A stretch of 64,000 bases of DNA from Williamsia muralis NBRC 105860 (GTDB lineage Bacteria; Actinomycetota; Actinomycetes; Mycobacteriales; Mycobacteriaceae): assembly GCF_001598915.1 (NCBI RefSeq), contig NZ_BDAP01000007.1:1-64000 (forward strand), given 5' to 3'. Shown here piece after piece: positions 35,427 to 44,028 of the stretch. Position 1 is the stretch's first letter; each line of letters starts with the position of its first letter. The translations under genes were made by a program, and so were the position numbers. Under the pieces are notes generated by a model. The model was not told the DNA's origin and did no database searches. It saw only the letters and a program-made list of their open reading frames with translations.

Positions 35427-37031
35427 ATGGCAGATGCCGATGGTCGCGGGGCCGTGACACTCGGGCGGTTGCTTCTGGCACTCGACGGAACGCTCGTCAC
35501 GCTGGTGGAGGCGCCCGAAGGACTCGACTGCCCGGTGACCGCAGCCTCCCTGCTCGACGCGGATGACCTGCACCTCGGGGTGGGACGCGGGGCCAGAGCG
35601 GCCGAGTTGGCCCTGCTCGTCGGTGTCGCGCCGGCACAGGTGATGGCGTGGTTGGCGAGTCTCGGCAGCCATGCTCCGGCGGCCATCCTGCTCAAAGCGC
35701 CGGACGGGGACGTCACCCGGCGCGCGGTGTCCGCTGGTATCGCTGTGGTCGCGGTGGATCCGCATGCGCGGTGGGAACGGATCTACAACTTGATCGGGCG
35801 GGTCCTCGACCACGCTCGTGCCGAGTCCCCGGAATCGATGGCGAGCGGCACGGCGGGCGACCTGTTCGCTCTTGCACAGGCGGTCGCAGATCGGACCGGC
35901 GGACTCGTCAGCATCGAGGATGCGGGCTCACATGTGTTGGCGTACAGCTCATCTGATGAACAAGCCGATGCCCTTCGCCGGTTGTCGATCCTCGGACGGG
36001 AGGGCCCACCGGAGATGCTCGACTGGCTTCGGCAGTGGGGCGTGTTCACTGCTCTGAGAGCGGGGCCGGACGTGGTGTCGGTGGCGGCCCGCGACGACCT
36101 CGGGCTGCGACCGAGAATTGCCGTGGGCATCAGAACCCCAAGAGGCAGTGAGTATCTCGGCACCTTGTGGCTCCAGCAGGGAAAGGCCGAACTGTCGCCG
36201 GATTCCGGCGATGTGATCGCCGGCGCCGCAGCGGTCGCCGCTCGAATCATCTCGCGCTCTGCGGCGGTCCCGTCCGTGCATGCCGAACAGGTGCAGCGCC
36301 TGCTGGGCTTTCGCGGTGACACCGTCGACATCCCTTATCTCGCCGACGCCCTGAACATTCCGCGCTCAGGTCCCGCTACCGTCGTCGGTTTGGCACGTCG
36401 GTTTCCCGCACAGTTGGCGACGGATTCCGTTGCTGCCTATTTGCCGGCAGTCACGCTGCACGCCAGCGCTTTTCGTCCCGAATCGGTGACCGCCGCGGTC
36501 GGTGAGAGGGTGTACGTCATCTTGCCGGACACGGACGGCGGAGCATCGACGGTGCGCTGGGTGCAGAGCACGGTGGCAGCTGCTGACCGCCGGTTCGCCA
36601 CGCAGATCCGGGGAGTCATTGCCGATTCGCCCGCTGGTCTGGCGGCGGTGCCGGGCCTGCGGACCGAGATCGACCGGGTTTTTGACGCGGCATCGCGGGA
36701 AGGCGCGTTGATCGACGTGGTGACCACCGTTGCGGAGTCGCGCACCGGCGTCTTGCTCGGCGAGATCGTCGGACTGCTCGCCGACAACCCGGATCTCGTC
36801 GACCCGAGAGTGGGCCGACTGAGGGACTATGACCGCACCCACGGCTCCGACCTGGTGGCCAGCGTTCGCGCCTACCTGGATGCGTTCGGCGATGTGCGCA
36901 CAGCTGCCGCCGCCATGCACGTGCATCCGAACACGCTGCGATACCGGGTTCGGCGAGCCCAAGAGCTCACCGGACTCGACCTCGGCGACCAGGCGTCGCG
37001 GCTGGTGGTGTCGCTGGCCCTGCGGGTCTGA
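35427..37031 (+). CDS. pruC: PucR-family activator of proline catabolism (PruC-like)
   Basis: A 534-residue regulator. Residues about 10-130 resemble the PucR ligand domain, and the C-terminus ends in the HTH_30 motif VRTAAAAMHVHPNTLRYRVRR. It is divergent from pruA, the arrangement of PruC (Rv1186c), which activates pruA and prodh in mycobacteria in response to P5C. The ATG at 35427 has AAGGG at 35416-35420 and leaves a 92-bp intergenic region; an ATG at 35370 is an alternative. The two long PucR proteins of the window are clearly different in sequence. Confidence 0.87.
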   Translation: MADADGRGAVTLGRLLLALDGTLVTLVEAPEGLDCPVTAASLLDADDLHLGVGRGARAAELALLVGVAPAQVMAWLASLGSHAPAAILLKAPDGDVTRRAVSAGIAVVAVDPHARWERIYNLIGRVLDHARAESPESMASGTAGDLFALAQAVADRTGGLVSIEDAGSHVLAYSSSDEQADALRRLSILGREGPPEMLDWLRQWGVFTALRAGPDVVSVAARDDLGLRPRIAVGIRTPRGSEYLGTLWLQQGKAELSPDSGDVIAGAAAVAARIISRSAAVPSVHAEQVQRLLGFRGDTVDIPYLADALNIPRSGPATVVGLARRFPAQLATDSVAAYLPAVTLHASAFRPESVTAAVGERVYVILPDTDGGASTVRWVQSTVAAADRRFATQIRGVIADSPAGLAAVPGLRTEIDRVFDAASREGALIDVVTTVAESRTGVLLGEIVGLLADNPDLVDPRVGRLRDYDRTHGSDLVASVRAYLDAFGDVRTAAAAMHVHPNTLRYRVRRAQELTGLDLGDQASRLVVSLALRV

Positions 37032-37056
37032 CACCTCGAACGTCGGGCACAGGAAG

Positions 37057-37129
37057 TGCCCCCGGCAGGAATCGAACCTGCGACACCCGCTTTAGGAGAG
37101 CGGTGCTCTATCCACTGAGCTACGAGGGC
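37057..37129 (-). tRNA. tRNA-Arg (anticodon CCT)
   Basis: A 73-nt cloverleaf on the minus strand. The acceptor stem is GCCCTCG with CGGGGGC and discriminator A; the D-arm is TAGCTCAGTGGATAGAGCA, the anticodon stem CCGCT/AGCGG encloses the loop CTCCTAA with anticodon CCT, and the T-arm contains GGTTCGATTCC. No CCA is encoded. It reads the rare AGG codon. The 3' end is not an apparent phage attachment site, since no integrase is nearby. Confidence 0.95.
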
Positions 37130-37150
37130 GGACCCGACAAACTTACCAAC

Positions 37151-37399
37151 TCAGTTGAGATAACCCTCGACCACATTCGGCGGACGGACTTCGGCGTCGT
37201 CAGGGTCTTTGCCCGCCCGACGGAGGGCGTCGCGCTGGCGGAGCAGATCCCAGCACTGGTCGAGCTGAACCTCGATGTCGCTGAGCTGCGAACGCTCGTC
37301 GTCGGGGCTGATCTCCCCGCTGGACACCTGGTCACGCAGTTCTTTCTCCTGCGCGATCAGGTCGGTGATCTGCGTATGCAAATTCTTGTCACTGGTCAT
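37151..37399 (-). CDS. DUF2630-family small protein
   Basis: An 82-residue acidic helical protein: DKNLHTQITDLIAQEKELRD then QLSDIEVQLDQCWDLLRQRD, with heptad spacing that predicts a coiled-coil hairpin, and a conserved Pro/Asn-rich tail. This matches DUF2630, found widely in actinobacteria with no known function. The ATG at 37397-37399 was chosen; the upstream extension to 37498 has no conserved sequence and overlaps the next gene. Confidence 0.82.
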   Translation of the reverse strand: MTSDKNLHTQITDLIAQEKELRDQVSSGEISPDDERSQLSDIEVQLDQCWDLLRQRDALRRAGKDPDDAEVRPPNVVEGYLN

Positions 37400-37500
37400 T
37401 TCACGAATTCTAGGCGCGCGCGGGTTCGCGCACAGTTCGGCCCCGCCCATCGGCCGAATCCTGGCGACTCGGACCGGTGGCATCCGTAATGTCACCAACC

Positions 37501-38319
37501 ATGAGCCGAACCATTGTGCCCAGGGAACCCGCGATCGAAGCGCTCACCGCGGTCTGGGCGTCCGTGCACCGATTGGCCGACTCGTTGACCGACGACCAGT
37601 GGAAGCACCCGTCGACGCTGCCGGGGTGGTCGGTGGGGGACATCGTGACCCACGTGTTCACCACGGAGTTGATGCTTCTCGGCGATCCGGAACCTGTGGT
37701 CGAGGCCGACGTCAGCGCCTATCCGCACGTCCGCAACGACATCGCGGCGATGAACGAGCGGTGGCTGGTGCACTACCGCGCACAGGGGAGGGCCACCACG
37801 ATGGCTGACTTCGCGGACACAATCAAGCGCCGCAGCGCCGCCCTCGACGCGACAACGCAAGACGACTTCGACGCCGACTCATCCACCCCGGCAGGGCCGG
37901 ACACCTATGGCAGATTCGTGCGGATCCGGGTCTTCGACTGCTGGATGCATGAACTGGACGTGCGCGACACCCTCGGACTGCCTGCGCCGGATGATGCAGT
38001 CAGTGCGCGGTTCGCCGCCGACGAGATCACCCAATCGCTGCCCTACCTCGTCGGAAAAAAGGCGGGGGCACCGACAGGCAGTCGGGTGCGCTTCGACATC
38101 ACCGGTCTGACGCCCAGAACAGTGAACATCGCCGTCGACGGCCGAGCGGCCGTGGTGCCGGAGTTCGCCGAGGAAGCGACGCTGGGGCTGAGCCTCGACA
38201 TCGCAGATCTCGCCCGCCTGATCGGTGGACGGACAAGTGCTGATCCGTCGGCCGTCGAGGTGACCGGCGATCCCGACCTCGCAGATGCTGTGCTCGGCAG
38301 CCTCGCATTCACGATCTGA
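37501..38319 (+). CDS. Maleylpyruvate isomerase/mycothiol-dependent enzyme-family protein
   Basis: A 272-residue protein with a DinB-like N-terminal helical bundle (residues about 15-165): LADSLTDDQWKHPSTLPGWSVGDIVTHV carries the first metal-side His, and FDCWMHELDVRDTL the second part of the metal site. The C-terminal SCP2-like domain (about 195-265) has GLSLDIADLARLIGG. Family members are mycothiol-dependent isomerases, transferases or detoxifying enzymes. Starts at ATG 37501. The substrate is unknown. Confidence 0.82.
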   Translation: MSRTIVPREPAIEALTAVWASVHRLADSLTDDQWKHPSTLPGWSVGDIVTHVFTTELMLLGDPEPVVEADVSAYPHVRNDIAAMNERWLVHYRAQGRATTMADFADTIKRRSAALDATTQDDFDADSSTPAGPDTYGRFVRIRVFDCWMHELDVRDTLGLPAPDDAVSARFAADEITQSLPYLVGKKAGAPTGSRVRFDITGLTPRTVNIAVDGRAAVVPEFAEEATLGLSLDIADLARLIGGRTSADPSAVEVTGDPDLADAVLGSLAFTI

Positions 38320-38332
38320 CTCGGAGATGACC

Positions 38333-39622
38333 ATGATCAGGCGGATTCTCGCGGTTGTTCTCCCGATTCTCGTCGCCGTGGCCGTCCCGGCCGCGCCCGC
38401 TTCGGCGCAGGGTTCGGTGCTCGGTGACGACTTCCTGTGGGGCGTGGGTTCGGCAGGATTCCAGTCCGAGGGCAGCTCCCCGGACAGCAACTGGCTGCGC
38501 TACTCGAACAGCACACGGGTCCACGACCGCGTCGGCACCTCTGTCGACTTCCGCCACCGCTACGCCGAAGACATCGAGAACGCGAGGTCGATGGGCGTCG
38601 AGGTGTACCGGATCAGCATCGAGTGGGCGAGGATCCAGCCTTCACCGGGGGTATGGGATCAACAGGAACTCGCCTACTACGACGACGTGATCCATCACAT
38701 CCTGCGTGCGGGGATGCGCCCGATGATCACCCTCGACCATTGGGTGTACCCGGGCTGGGCTGCTGATCGTGGTGGCTGGAACAACCCGACGATGGCTGCG
38801 GACTGGCTCGCGAACGCGCGTGCGGTGGTCGACCGCTACGCCGCATACGATCCGATCTGGATCACCATCAACGAACCGATGGTCTACACCTTTCTTCGTG
38901 AGGTGAACTTCGGTGGTCTTGCGCCCCAAAACGTTCCGCTGATGCTGAACCAACTCGTACACGTGCACCGCACCATCTACGACTACATCCACGCTCGTCA
39001 GCCAGGCGCCTGGGTGTCGTCGAACTCGGCCTATCTGCCGACCGTGCAGCCGGCCCTCGATGCACTCTTCCTCGACCGCATCGCCGACAAGCAGGACTTC
39101 GTGGGCATCGACTACTACTACTCCGTGGCCGCAACGGATGTGAATACCTACAACGCCGCGACCGAGGAGTACTGGAAGGCATCCACGTCGGCGGATGGGC
39201 TCTACTACGCGCTGCGGTACTACGCGCGAAAGTTCCCTGGCACGCCGCTCTACATCGTGGAGAACGGTATGCCCACCAAGGACGGCGAACCGAGGCCCGA
39301 CGGATACAAGCGTGAAGACCAGCTCCGCGACGCCGCGTACTGGATCTCCCGCGCCAAGTCCGACGGGATGAACGTGGTCGGCTACAACTACTGGTCCATC
39401 ACGGACAACTACGAATGGGGCAGTTACGCTTCACGATTCGGTCTCTACCGCGTCGATGTGAAGTCCGACCCGTCACTGACCCGGCAGCCGACCGATGCGG
39501 TGGCCGCCTATCGCGACATCATCTCCAGTGGAGGCGTTCGGTCAGATTATCGACCCACCCGGCCGGCCCAGTTCTGCTCACTGGTGGATGCTCCAACGAG
39601 CTGCAGTCAGCCGGTACGGTGA
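38333..39622 (+). CDS. Secreted glycoside hydrolase family 1 protein (beta-glucosidase-like)
   Basis: A 429-residue GH1 enzyme with a signal peptide (IRRILAVVLPILVAVAVP then ASA). The catalytic acid/base Glu is in ITINEP and the nucleophile Glu in YIVENGMP, and the (beta/alpha)8 barrel ends with ITDNYEWGSYASRFGLY. Most GH1 proteins are cytoplasmic; export by the Sec pathway is unusual. ATG 38333 has CGGAG upstream; ATG 38327 is less favourable. The final 104 bp overlap the convergent DMT-like gene, and two cysteines occur in the C-terminal tail. Confidence 0.88.
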   Translation: MIRRILAVVLPILVAVAVPAAPASAQGSVLGDDFLWGVGSAGFQSEGSSPDSNWLRYSNSTRVHDRVGTSVDFRHRYAEDIENARSMGVEVYRISIEWARIQPSPGVWDQQELAYYDDVIHHILRAGMRPMITLDHWVYPGWAADRGGWNNPTMAADWLANARAVVDRYAAYDPIWITINEPMVYTFLREVNFGGLAPQNVPLMLNQLVHVHRTIYDYIHARQPGAWVSSNSAYLPTVQPALDALFLDRIADKQDFVGIDYYYSVAATDVNTYNAATEEYWKASTSADGLYYALRYYARKFPGTPLYIVENGMPTKDGEPRPDGYKREDQLRDAAYWISRAKSDGMNVVGYNYWSITDNYEWGSYASRFGLYRVDVKSDPSLTRQPTDAVAAYRDIISSGGVRSDYRPTRPAQFCSLVDAPTSCSQPVR

Positions 39623-40544
39623 ACTCGCCGGACGAGAAGTCCGCACGATCGCCCCGAAGATTCTCCTCGGCGGAACGTTCGGCTTCTGCCGTTCCGAAGA
39701 TCGCAACGGCAACCGCGCCGAGTGTGGCGAACGTGAAACCTGCCAGGGCAAGCCATTCGAGCCCCGGCACCGTCGAGTCGCCGAGCCACATGACGCCGAC
39801 GATGGCCGGTGCCGCGGTTTCACCGACAACCAGTGCCGCGGTCGACCCGTTGACCGCACCGAGCTGCAGCGCCACCGTGTGCAGGTAGAAACCTGCGGCT
39901 CCGGCGATGGCGATGACCCAGGCGGCGGGGTCGGTGAGCATGGTGGACATCGAGAACGGGGAGACGCCGTCGAGCACTCTGACGCCGATCGCGACCGCAC
40001 CGAACAGCAAACCTGCTGCGGCCCCGGCCGCCACCGATCCGCCGCGTCCCATGCGTCGCACACCGAACAGCGACAAGCCGACAACCAGCAGGGTGGCCAG
40101 CAACAGTGCCCAATGCAACGACCTCGACGTCTCGTATGAGGTGTGCGGTTCTGACGCGGCCCCGAGCAGCAGCAGCGAACCCATCACGGTGCCCATGGCC
40201 GCCCAGTCGCGGCCATGGAGTTTGATTCCCAGCAACCGGGTGCCCAACAGCGCGGTGACCACCAGGTTTCCGGCGACGATGGTCTGCGACAGGAACAGTG
40301 GCAATGCGCGTGCGGCACCGGCACCGGCGATGAAACCCAAGACGTCGAACAATGCGCCGACGATGAACACGCCGGTGAGCGCAGTGGCGACGGTCGACTG
40401 CAACGTGGGCGAGCCCGCTGCGGTGGACATGCGGTGGTCATCGGCGTTTTCGCGTGCCGCCTGGCGCGCACCGAGCGCCTGCATCACCGACGACAGTCCG
40501 TAGCCGACCGCGGCCAGCAACGCCAACGTGATTCCGATAATCAC
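39519..40544 (-). CDS. DMT/EamA-like multi-helix membrane protein
   Basis: A membrane protein of about 341 residues with nine to ten hydrophobic segments, starting IIGITLALLAAVGYGLSSVMQALGAR and ending about residue 295; an acidic and polar tail follows. The pattern of small-residue helices is that of the drug/metabolite transporter superfamily. GTG at 40542-40544 is the likely start; the upstream GTG at 40565 adds seven residues. The 3' end overlaps the secreted GH1 gene on the other strand by 104 bp, in which both frames stay open. Confidence 0.72.
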   Translation of the reverse strand: MIIGITLALLAAVGYGLSSVMQALGARQAARENADDHRMSTAAGSPTLQSTVATALTGVFIVGALFDVLGFIAGAGAARALPLFLSQTIVAGNLVVTALLGTRLLGIKLHGRDWAAMGTVMGSLLLLGAASEPHTSYETSRSLHWALLLATLLVVGLSLFGVRRMGRGGSVAAGAAAGLLFGAVAIGVRVLDGVSPFSMSTMLTDPAAWVIAIAGAAGFYLHTVALQLGAVNGSTAALVVGETAAPAIVGVMWLGDSTVPGLEWLALAGFTFATLGAVAVAIFGTAEAERSAEENLRGDRADFSSGEFTVPADCSSLEHPPVSRTGPAGWVDNLTERLHWR

Positions 40545-40721
40545 AGGCCCACACCCACTTCCCACACTCGACCCGGTCCAACAACAAAGGATGCTCAGGT
40601 AATTCCCAGGTTCGCCACTGATTTAAATGGTCACCCTGCGAGATCTGACCGTGGTCAGCCCGAAAACTCATCGTCGGCGGAGGCTTTCGGTCCGCCGTCG
40701 GCAACCGCCTACTGTGTTCGC

Positions 40722-41528
40722 ATGACCCGAACTGTGCTGATCACCGGCGCTTCCAGTGGCATCGGTGCCGAAGTCGCTCGTCAACTGGTGTCTCGTGGGC
40801 TGACGGTGCTGGGTACCAGCCGTCACCCCGAGTCTGTGACAGATCCCATCCCTGGCGTCCGCTACCTCGAGCTGGACCAGAACGATCCGGCCAGCATTGC
40901 CCGATGCGCCGAGCAGGCCGGCGCGGTGGACATCTTGATCAACAACGCGGGCGAGAGCCAGATGGGGCCGCTCGAGGACACCCCGATGGAGGTGATCGAG
41001 AAGCTGTTCGCCACCAACGTCTTCGGTCCGATCGCCTTGACCAAGGCGGTTCTGCCAGGGATGCGTCAGCGTGGTCGCGGCACCGTGGTGATGGTGGGTT
41101 CGATGCTGGCGAGCTTCCCGTTGCCCTTCCGGTCGACCTACGTGGCCACCAAATGCGCCATCAAAGGTTTCGCCGACGCGACTCGTCGCGAACTCGCGCC
41201 CTTCGGCGTCGCCATCTGCACCGTGGAGCCTGGCACCATCGCCACCGGCATCGGGGACCGCCGGGGCTACTTCATCGCCGACGACTCCGCCTACCGCCGC
41301 GAGTACGACATCGTCGCTGCGGCCACCCGCCGCAATGAGGATGCCGGTCTCGACGTTGTCGAGATGGCCGAGGTCGTCGTCGACGCGGCGCTGAGTCCGG
41401 ATCCAAAACCGCTGTACGCCAAGGGTAATCGGGCGCCGATCGTGTTCGCGCTGCGTCGTGTGCTGCCGCGCCGGGCCATCCTCGACATCACGAGCAGATT
41501 CCACAACCTGCCCAAGGCGCGGCCGTGA
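40722..41528 (+). CDS. Short-chain dehydrogenase/reductase
   Basis: A 268-residue SDR. The cofactor motif is TGASSGIGAEVA; NNAG is in LINNAGESQ; catalytic Ser and the YxxxK pair are in VGSMLAS and YVATKCAIKGF. Unknown substrate. Its last codons overlap the GTG of cobF (GTGA), so it is cotranscribed with it, but no link to cobalamin synthesis is otherwise visible. Confidence 0.9.
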   Translation: MTRTVLITGASSGIGAEVARQLVSRGLTVLGTSRHPESVTDPIPGVRYLELDQNDPASIARCAEQAGAVDILINNAGESQMGPLEDTPMEVIEKLFATNVFGPIALTKAVLPGMRQRGRGTVVMVGSMLASFPLPFRSTYVATKCAIKGFADATRRELAPFGVAICTVEPGTIATGIGDRRGYFIADDSAYRREYDIVAAATRRNEDAGLDVVEMAEVVVDAALSPDPKPLYAKGNRAPIVFALRRVLPRRAILDITSRFHNLPKARP

Positions 41529-42301
41529 TCGAACGGACGCTTCTGGTCATCGGTATCGGCCCCGGCGATCCGCGGCAGGTCACCATCGAGGCCATCGAGG
41601 CGATGAAGTCGGTGGAGGTGTTCTTCGTCCTGGACAAGGCTCCCGAACGGGGAGTCGAGGTGAAGCAGTCGCTGGTGGGTCTGCGTCAGGAGATCTGCGA
41701 GCGATATCTCGAGGGCGGGTACCGGTTTGTCGAGGTGCCAGACCCGCCGCGCGATCGCAATCCCGCCGACTACGCCGCCGAGGTCCGCAGGTGGCACGAC
41801 GCCCGGGCCGACCTCATCGAGCGGGCCCTGATCGACGAACTGCCAGAGGGAGGGGTGGGGGCGATCCTGGTGTGGGGTGATCCGGCCCTGTACGACAGCA
41901 CCCTGCGGATCGTCGACACGATCATCGGACGTGGGCACATCGGTCTCGACCATCGCGTCATTCCAGGTATCTCCAGTGTCTCGGCACTGACCGCGGCCCA
42001 TCGGATCCTGCTGAACCGGATCGGCGAACCCATCCACATCACCACCGGACGCAAGCTGGCCGACACCCCGGGGGAGGTGGCCGCCAACCAGGTGGTGATG
42101 CTCGATGCCGACTGCGCTTTCCTGGACACCGCAGATGCGCTCGACCACATCTGGTGGGGTGCCTACCTCGGAACCGAGCACGAGATCTTGATCGACGGAA
42201 CCGTCGGCGAGGTGGGGGAGCAGATCCGCGACGTCCGCACTGCCGCGCGTGAGCGGCACGGCTGGATCATGGACATCTATCTGCTCCGCAAACCCCGATG
42301 A
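41525..42301 (+). CDS. cobF: Precorrin-6A synthase (deacetylating)
   Basis: A 258-residue S-adenosylmethionine-dependent methyltransferase of the aerobic cobalamin pathway, which methylates precorrin-5 at C-1 with loss of acetate. The family motifs are LLVIGIGPGDPRQVTIEA at the N-terminus and VWGDPALYDSTLRI and IPGISSVSALTAAH further in. It overlaps the upstream SDR. No other cob gene lies in the window, so the rest of the pathway must be elsewhere. Confidence 0.93.
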   Translation: MIERTLLVIGIGPGDPRQVTIEAIEAMKSVEVFFVLDKAPERGVEVKQSLVGLRQEICERYLEGGYRFVEVPDPPRDRNPADYAAEVRRWHDARADLIERALIDELPEGGVGAILVWGDPALYDSTLRIVDTIIGRGHIGLDHRVIPGISSVSALTAAHRILLNRIGEPIHITTGRKLADTPGEVAANQVVMLDADCAFLDTADALDHIWWGAYLGTEHEILIDGTVGEVGEQIRDVRTAARERHGWIMDIYLLRKPR

Positions 42302-42368
42302 TGGTGGGTTTCGGTGAGGTCGACCTGCAGGTTTGCTCGCCCGAACCCACCAATTCCGGGGAGCTGGG

Positions 42369-43115
42369 CTAGAGGATCTCGTCGAGGGCAGCGAGGATCG
42401 GGTCGCGTAGTTCGGTGCGGCAGATGATGAAGTCGGGCATGAACGGGCTGGGCCGGTTGTATTCGAGTTCCGAACCGTCGATGCGGCTGCAGTGCAGACC
42501 CGCAGCCCGGGCGACTCCGACCGGCGCGCAGTTGTCCCACTCGTATTGACCACCGGCGTGGACGTAGGCGTCGGCATCACCGCGCACCACGGCCATCGCC
42601 TTGGCTCCTGCGGACCCGATCGGCATCATCTGCAAACCGAGGCGCCGGGAGACGTGGTCGGCCTCGTACGACGACCACCCGCGTGAGGCCACCATCCGGC
42701 CGGTGAGTTCACCCTCGACCACGGGCACGGTGTCGGTGGCGAACACCTGACCGATCGCAGGCAGTGACACCGCGCAATCGGTGGGCTGACCACCCATCGT
42801 CAGAGCAATGTGCACCGCCCAGTCGTTGCGACCGGAAGCGAACTCGCGGGTGCCGTCGAGCGGGTCGATGATCCAGACCCGGTCGGCGCGCAGACGGCCG
42901 GCGGAGTCGCGTGCCTCCTCCGACAGGACGGCGTCGGCGGGGCGGTGTTCGGCCAGCACCGCGGCGATCCAGGTCTGCGCCATCGCATCGCCGACGTCGC
43001 CGAGCAGTCGCCCCTGCAGAAGGTGTTCGTGGCGGATGTCGACGAGAATCTTCCCGGCGCCTTCGGCCAGTAGTCGGGCCAACTCGGCGTCCGACGCCGA
43101 ACCAGTAGAGCGCAT
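42369..43115 (-). CDS. cysQ: 3'(2'),5'-bisphosphate nucleotidase CysQ (IMP family)
   Basis: A protein of about 248 residues in the inositol-monophosphatase superfamily. Metal-site motifs are LSEEARD (first Glu) and WIIDPLDGTREF, with the late WDNCAPVGVARAAG. It dephosphorylates 3'-phosphoadenosine 5'-phosphate, a sulfate-assimilation by-product, or inositol phosphates. The start at the ATG at 43115 or at 43133 cannot be separated. It is divergent from the DNA glycosylase gene. Confidence 0.87.
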   Translation of the reverse strand: MRSTGSASDAELARLLAEGAGKILVDIRHEHLLQGRLLGDVGDAMAQTWIAAVLAEHRPADAVLSEEARDSAGRLRADRVWIIDPLDGTREFASGRNDWAVHIALTMGGQPTDCAVSLPAIGQVFATDTVPVVEGELTGRMVASRGWSSYEADHVSRRLGLQMMPIGSAGAKAMAVVRGDADAYVHAGGQYEWDNCAPVGVARAAGLHCSRIDGSELEYNRPSPFMPDFIICRTELRDPILAALDEIL

Positions 43116-43140
43116 CTGGTTACTAGAGCACACTGTCTAC

Positions 43141-44028
43141 ATGCCTGAGTTACCTGAGGTGCAGGCCATCGCCGATTACGTTGATGGCCGTGCCGCCGGA
43201 TTGCCCATCCGACGAGTCGACGTGGCGTCGCTGGCAGTGCTCAAAACGGCCGACCCGCCGTACACGGCGCTCACGGGCCGCATCGTGGAGTCCGTGGGAC
43301 GAGTAGGAAAATACCTGGTCATCACCACCGCTGCGACCGACCCCGGCGATGTGGACCCCCGGTTGCACCTGATCATCCACCTGTCCCGCGCCGGATGGCT
43401 GCGATGGTCGGACAACCTCTCACCCGCCCCACCGCGCCCCGGAGGAAAAGGGCCGATCGCACTCCGGGTGCACTGCGGTCTGCCCGGTGAGGGCTTCGAC
43501 GTCACCGAGGCGGGCACACAGAAACGTCTCGCAGTCTGGTTGGTACGCGACCTGGACGAGGTCGAACGGATCAAGACACTCGGTCCGGATGCGCTCGCTC
43601 TCAGCCGTGACGAACTCGCCGCCCTGCTCGGCAAGACGAGTGCGCGCATCAAGACGGTGATCACCGACCAACGCACCATCAGCGGTATCGGCAACGCCTA
43701 TAGCGACGAGATCCTCCACACCGCCAAGCTCTCGCCGTTCGCGACCGCAAAGGGGTTGTCGGCTACCCAGATCGACGAGCTCTACGCCGTGATCCACGAC
43801 GTGCTCGAAGGCGCCATCGGTCGTCTCGAGGGGCAAGAGGTCGCGCGGCTCAAAGGCGAGAAGCGGTCCGGGTTGCGAGTGCATGCGCGAGCAGGTCTGC
43901 CGTGTCCGGTGTGTGGTGACACCGTTCGAGAGGTGTCGTTCACCGACCGTTCCTTTCAGTACTGCCCCACGTGCCAGACCGGCGGCAAGGTGCTGGCCGA
44001 TCGCCGGATGTCACGACTGCTCAAGTGA
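43141..44028 (+). CDS. Fpg/Nei-family DNA glycosylase
   Basis: A 295-residue bifunctional DNA glycosylase/AP lyase for oxidised bases. The mature N-terminus PELPEVQ carries the catalytic Pro2 and Glu3; the H2TH region includes the conserved GIGNAYSDEIL; the C-terminal zinc finger is CPVC-x16-CPTC. The ATG at 43141 fixes Pro2. It is the first gene of an overlapping unit with a PI-PLC and an SDR (GTGA and ATGA junctions). M. tuberculosis Rv0944 is similar but much shorter. Confidence 0.92.
   Translation: MPELPEVQAIADYVDGRAAGLPIRRVDVASLAVLKTADPPYTALTGRIVESVGRVGKYLVITTAATDPGDVDPRLHLIIHLSRAGWLRWSDNLSPAPPRPGGKGPIALRVHCGLPGEGFDVTEAGTQKRLAVWLVRDLDEVERIKTLGPDALALSRDELAALLGKTSARIKTVITDQRTISGIGNAYSDEILHTAKLSPFATAKGLSATQIDELYAVIHDVLEGAIGRLEGQEVARLKGEKRSGLRVHARAGLPCPVCGDTVREVSFTDRSFQYCPTCQTGGKVLADRRMSRLLK

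Noticed and set aside
37057-37129. Integration site in tRNA-Arg
   Set aside because: No integrase, no direct repeat of the tRNA end and no shift in base composition nearby.
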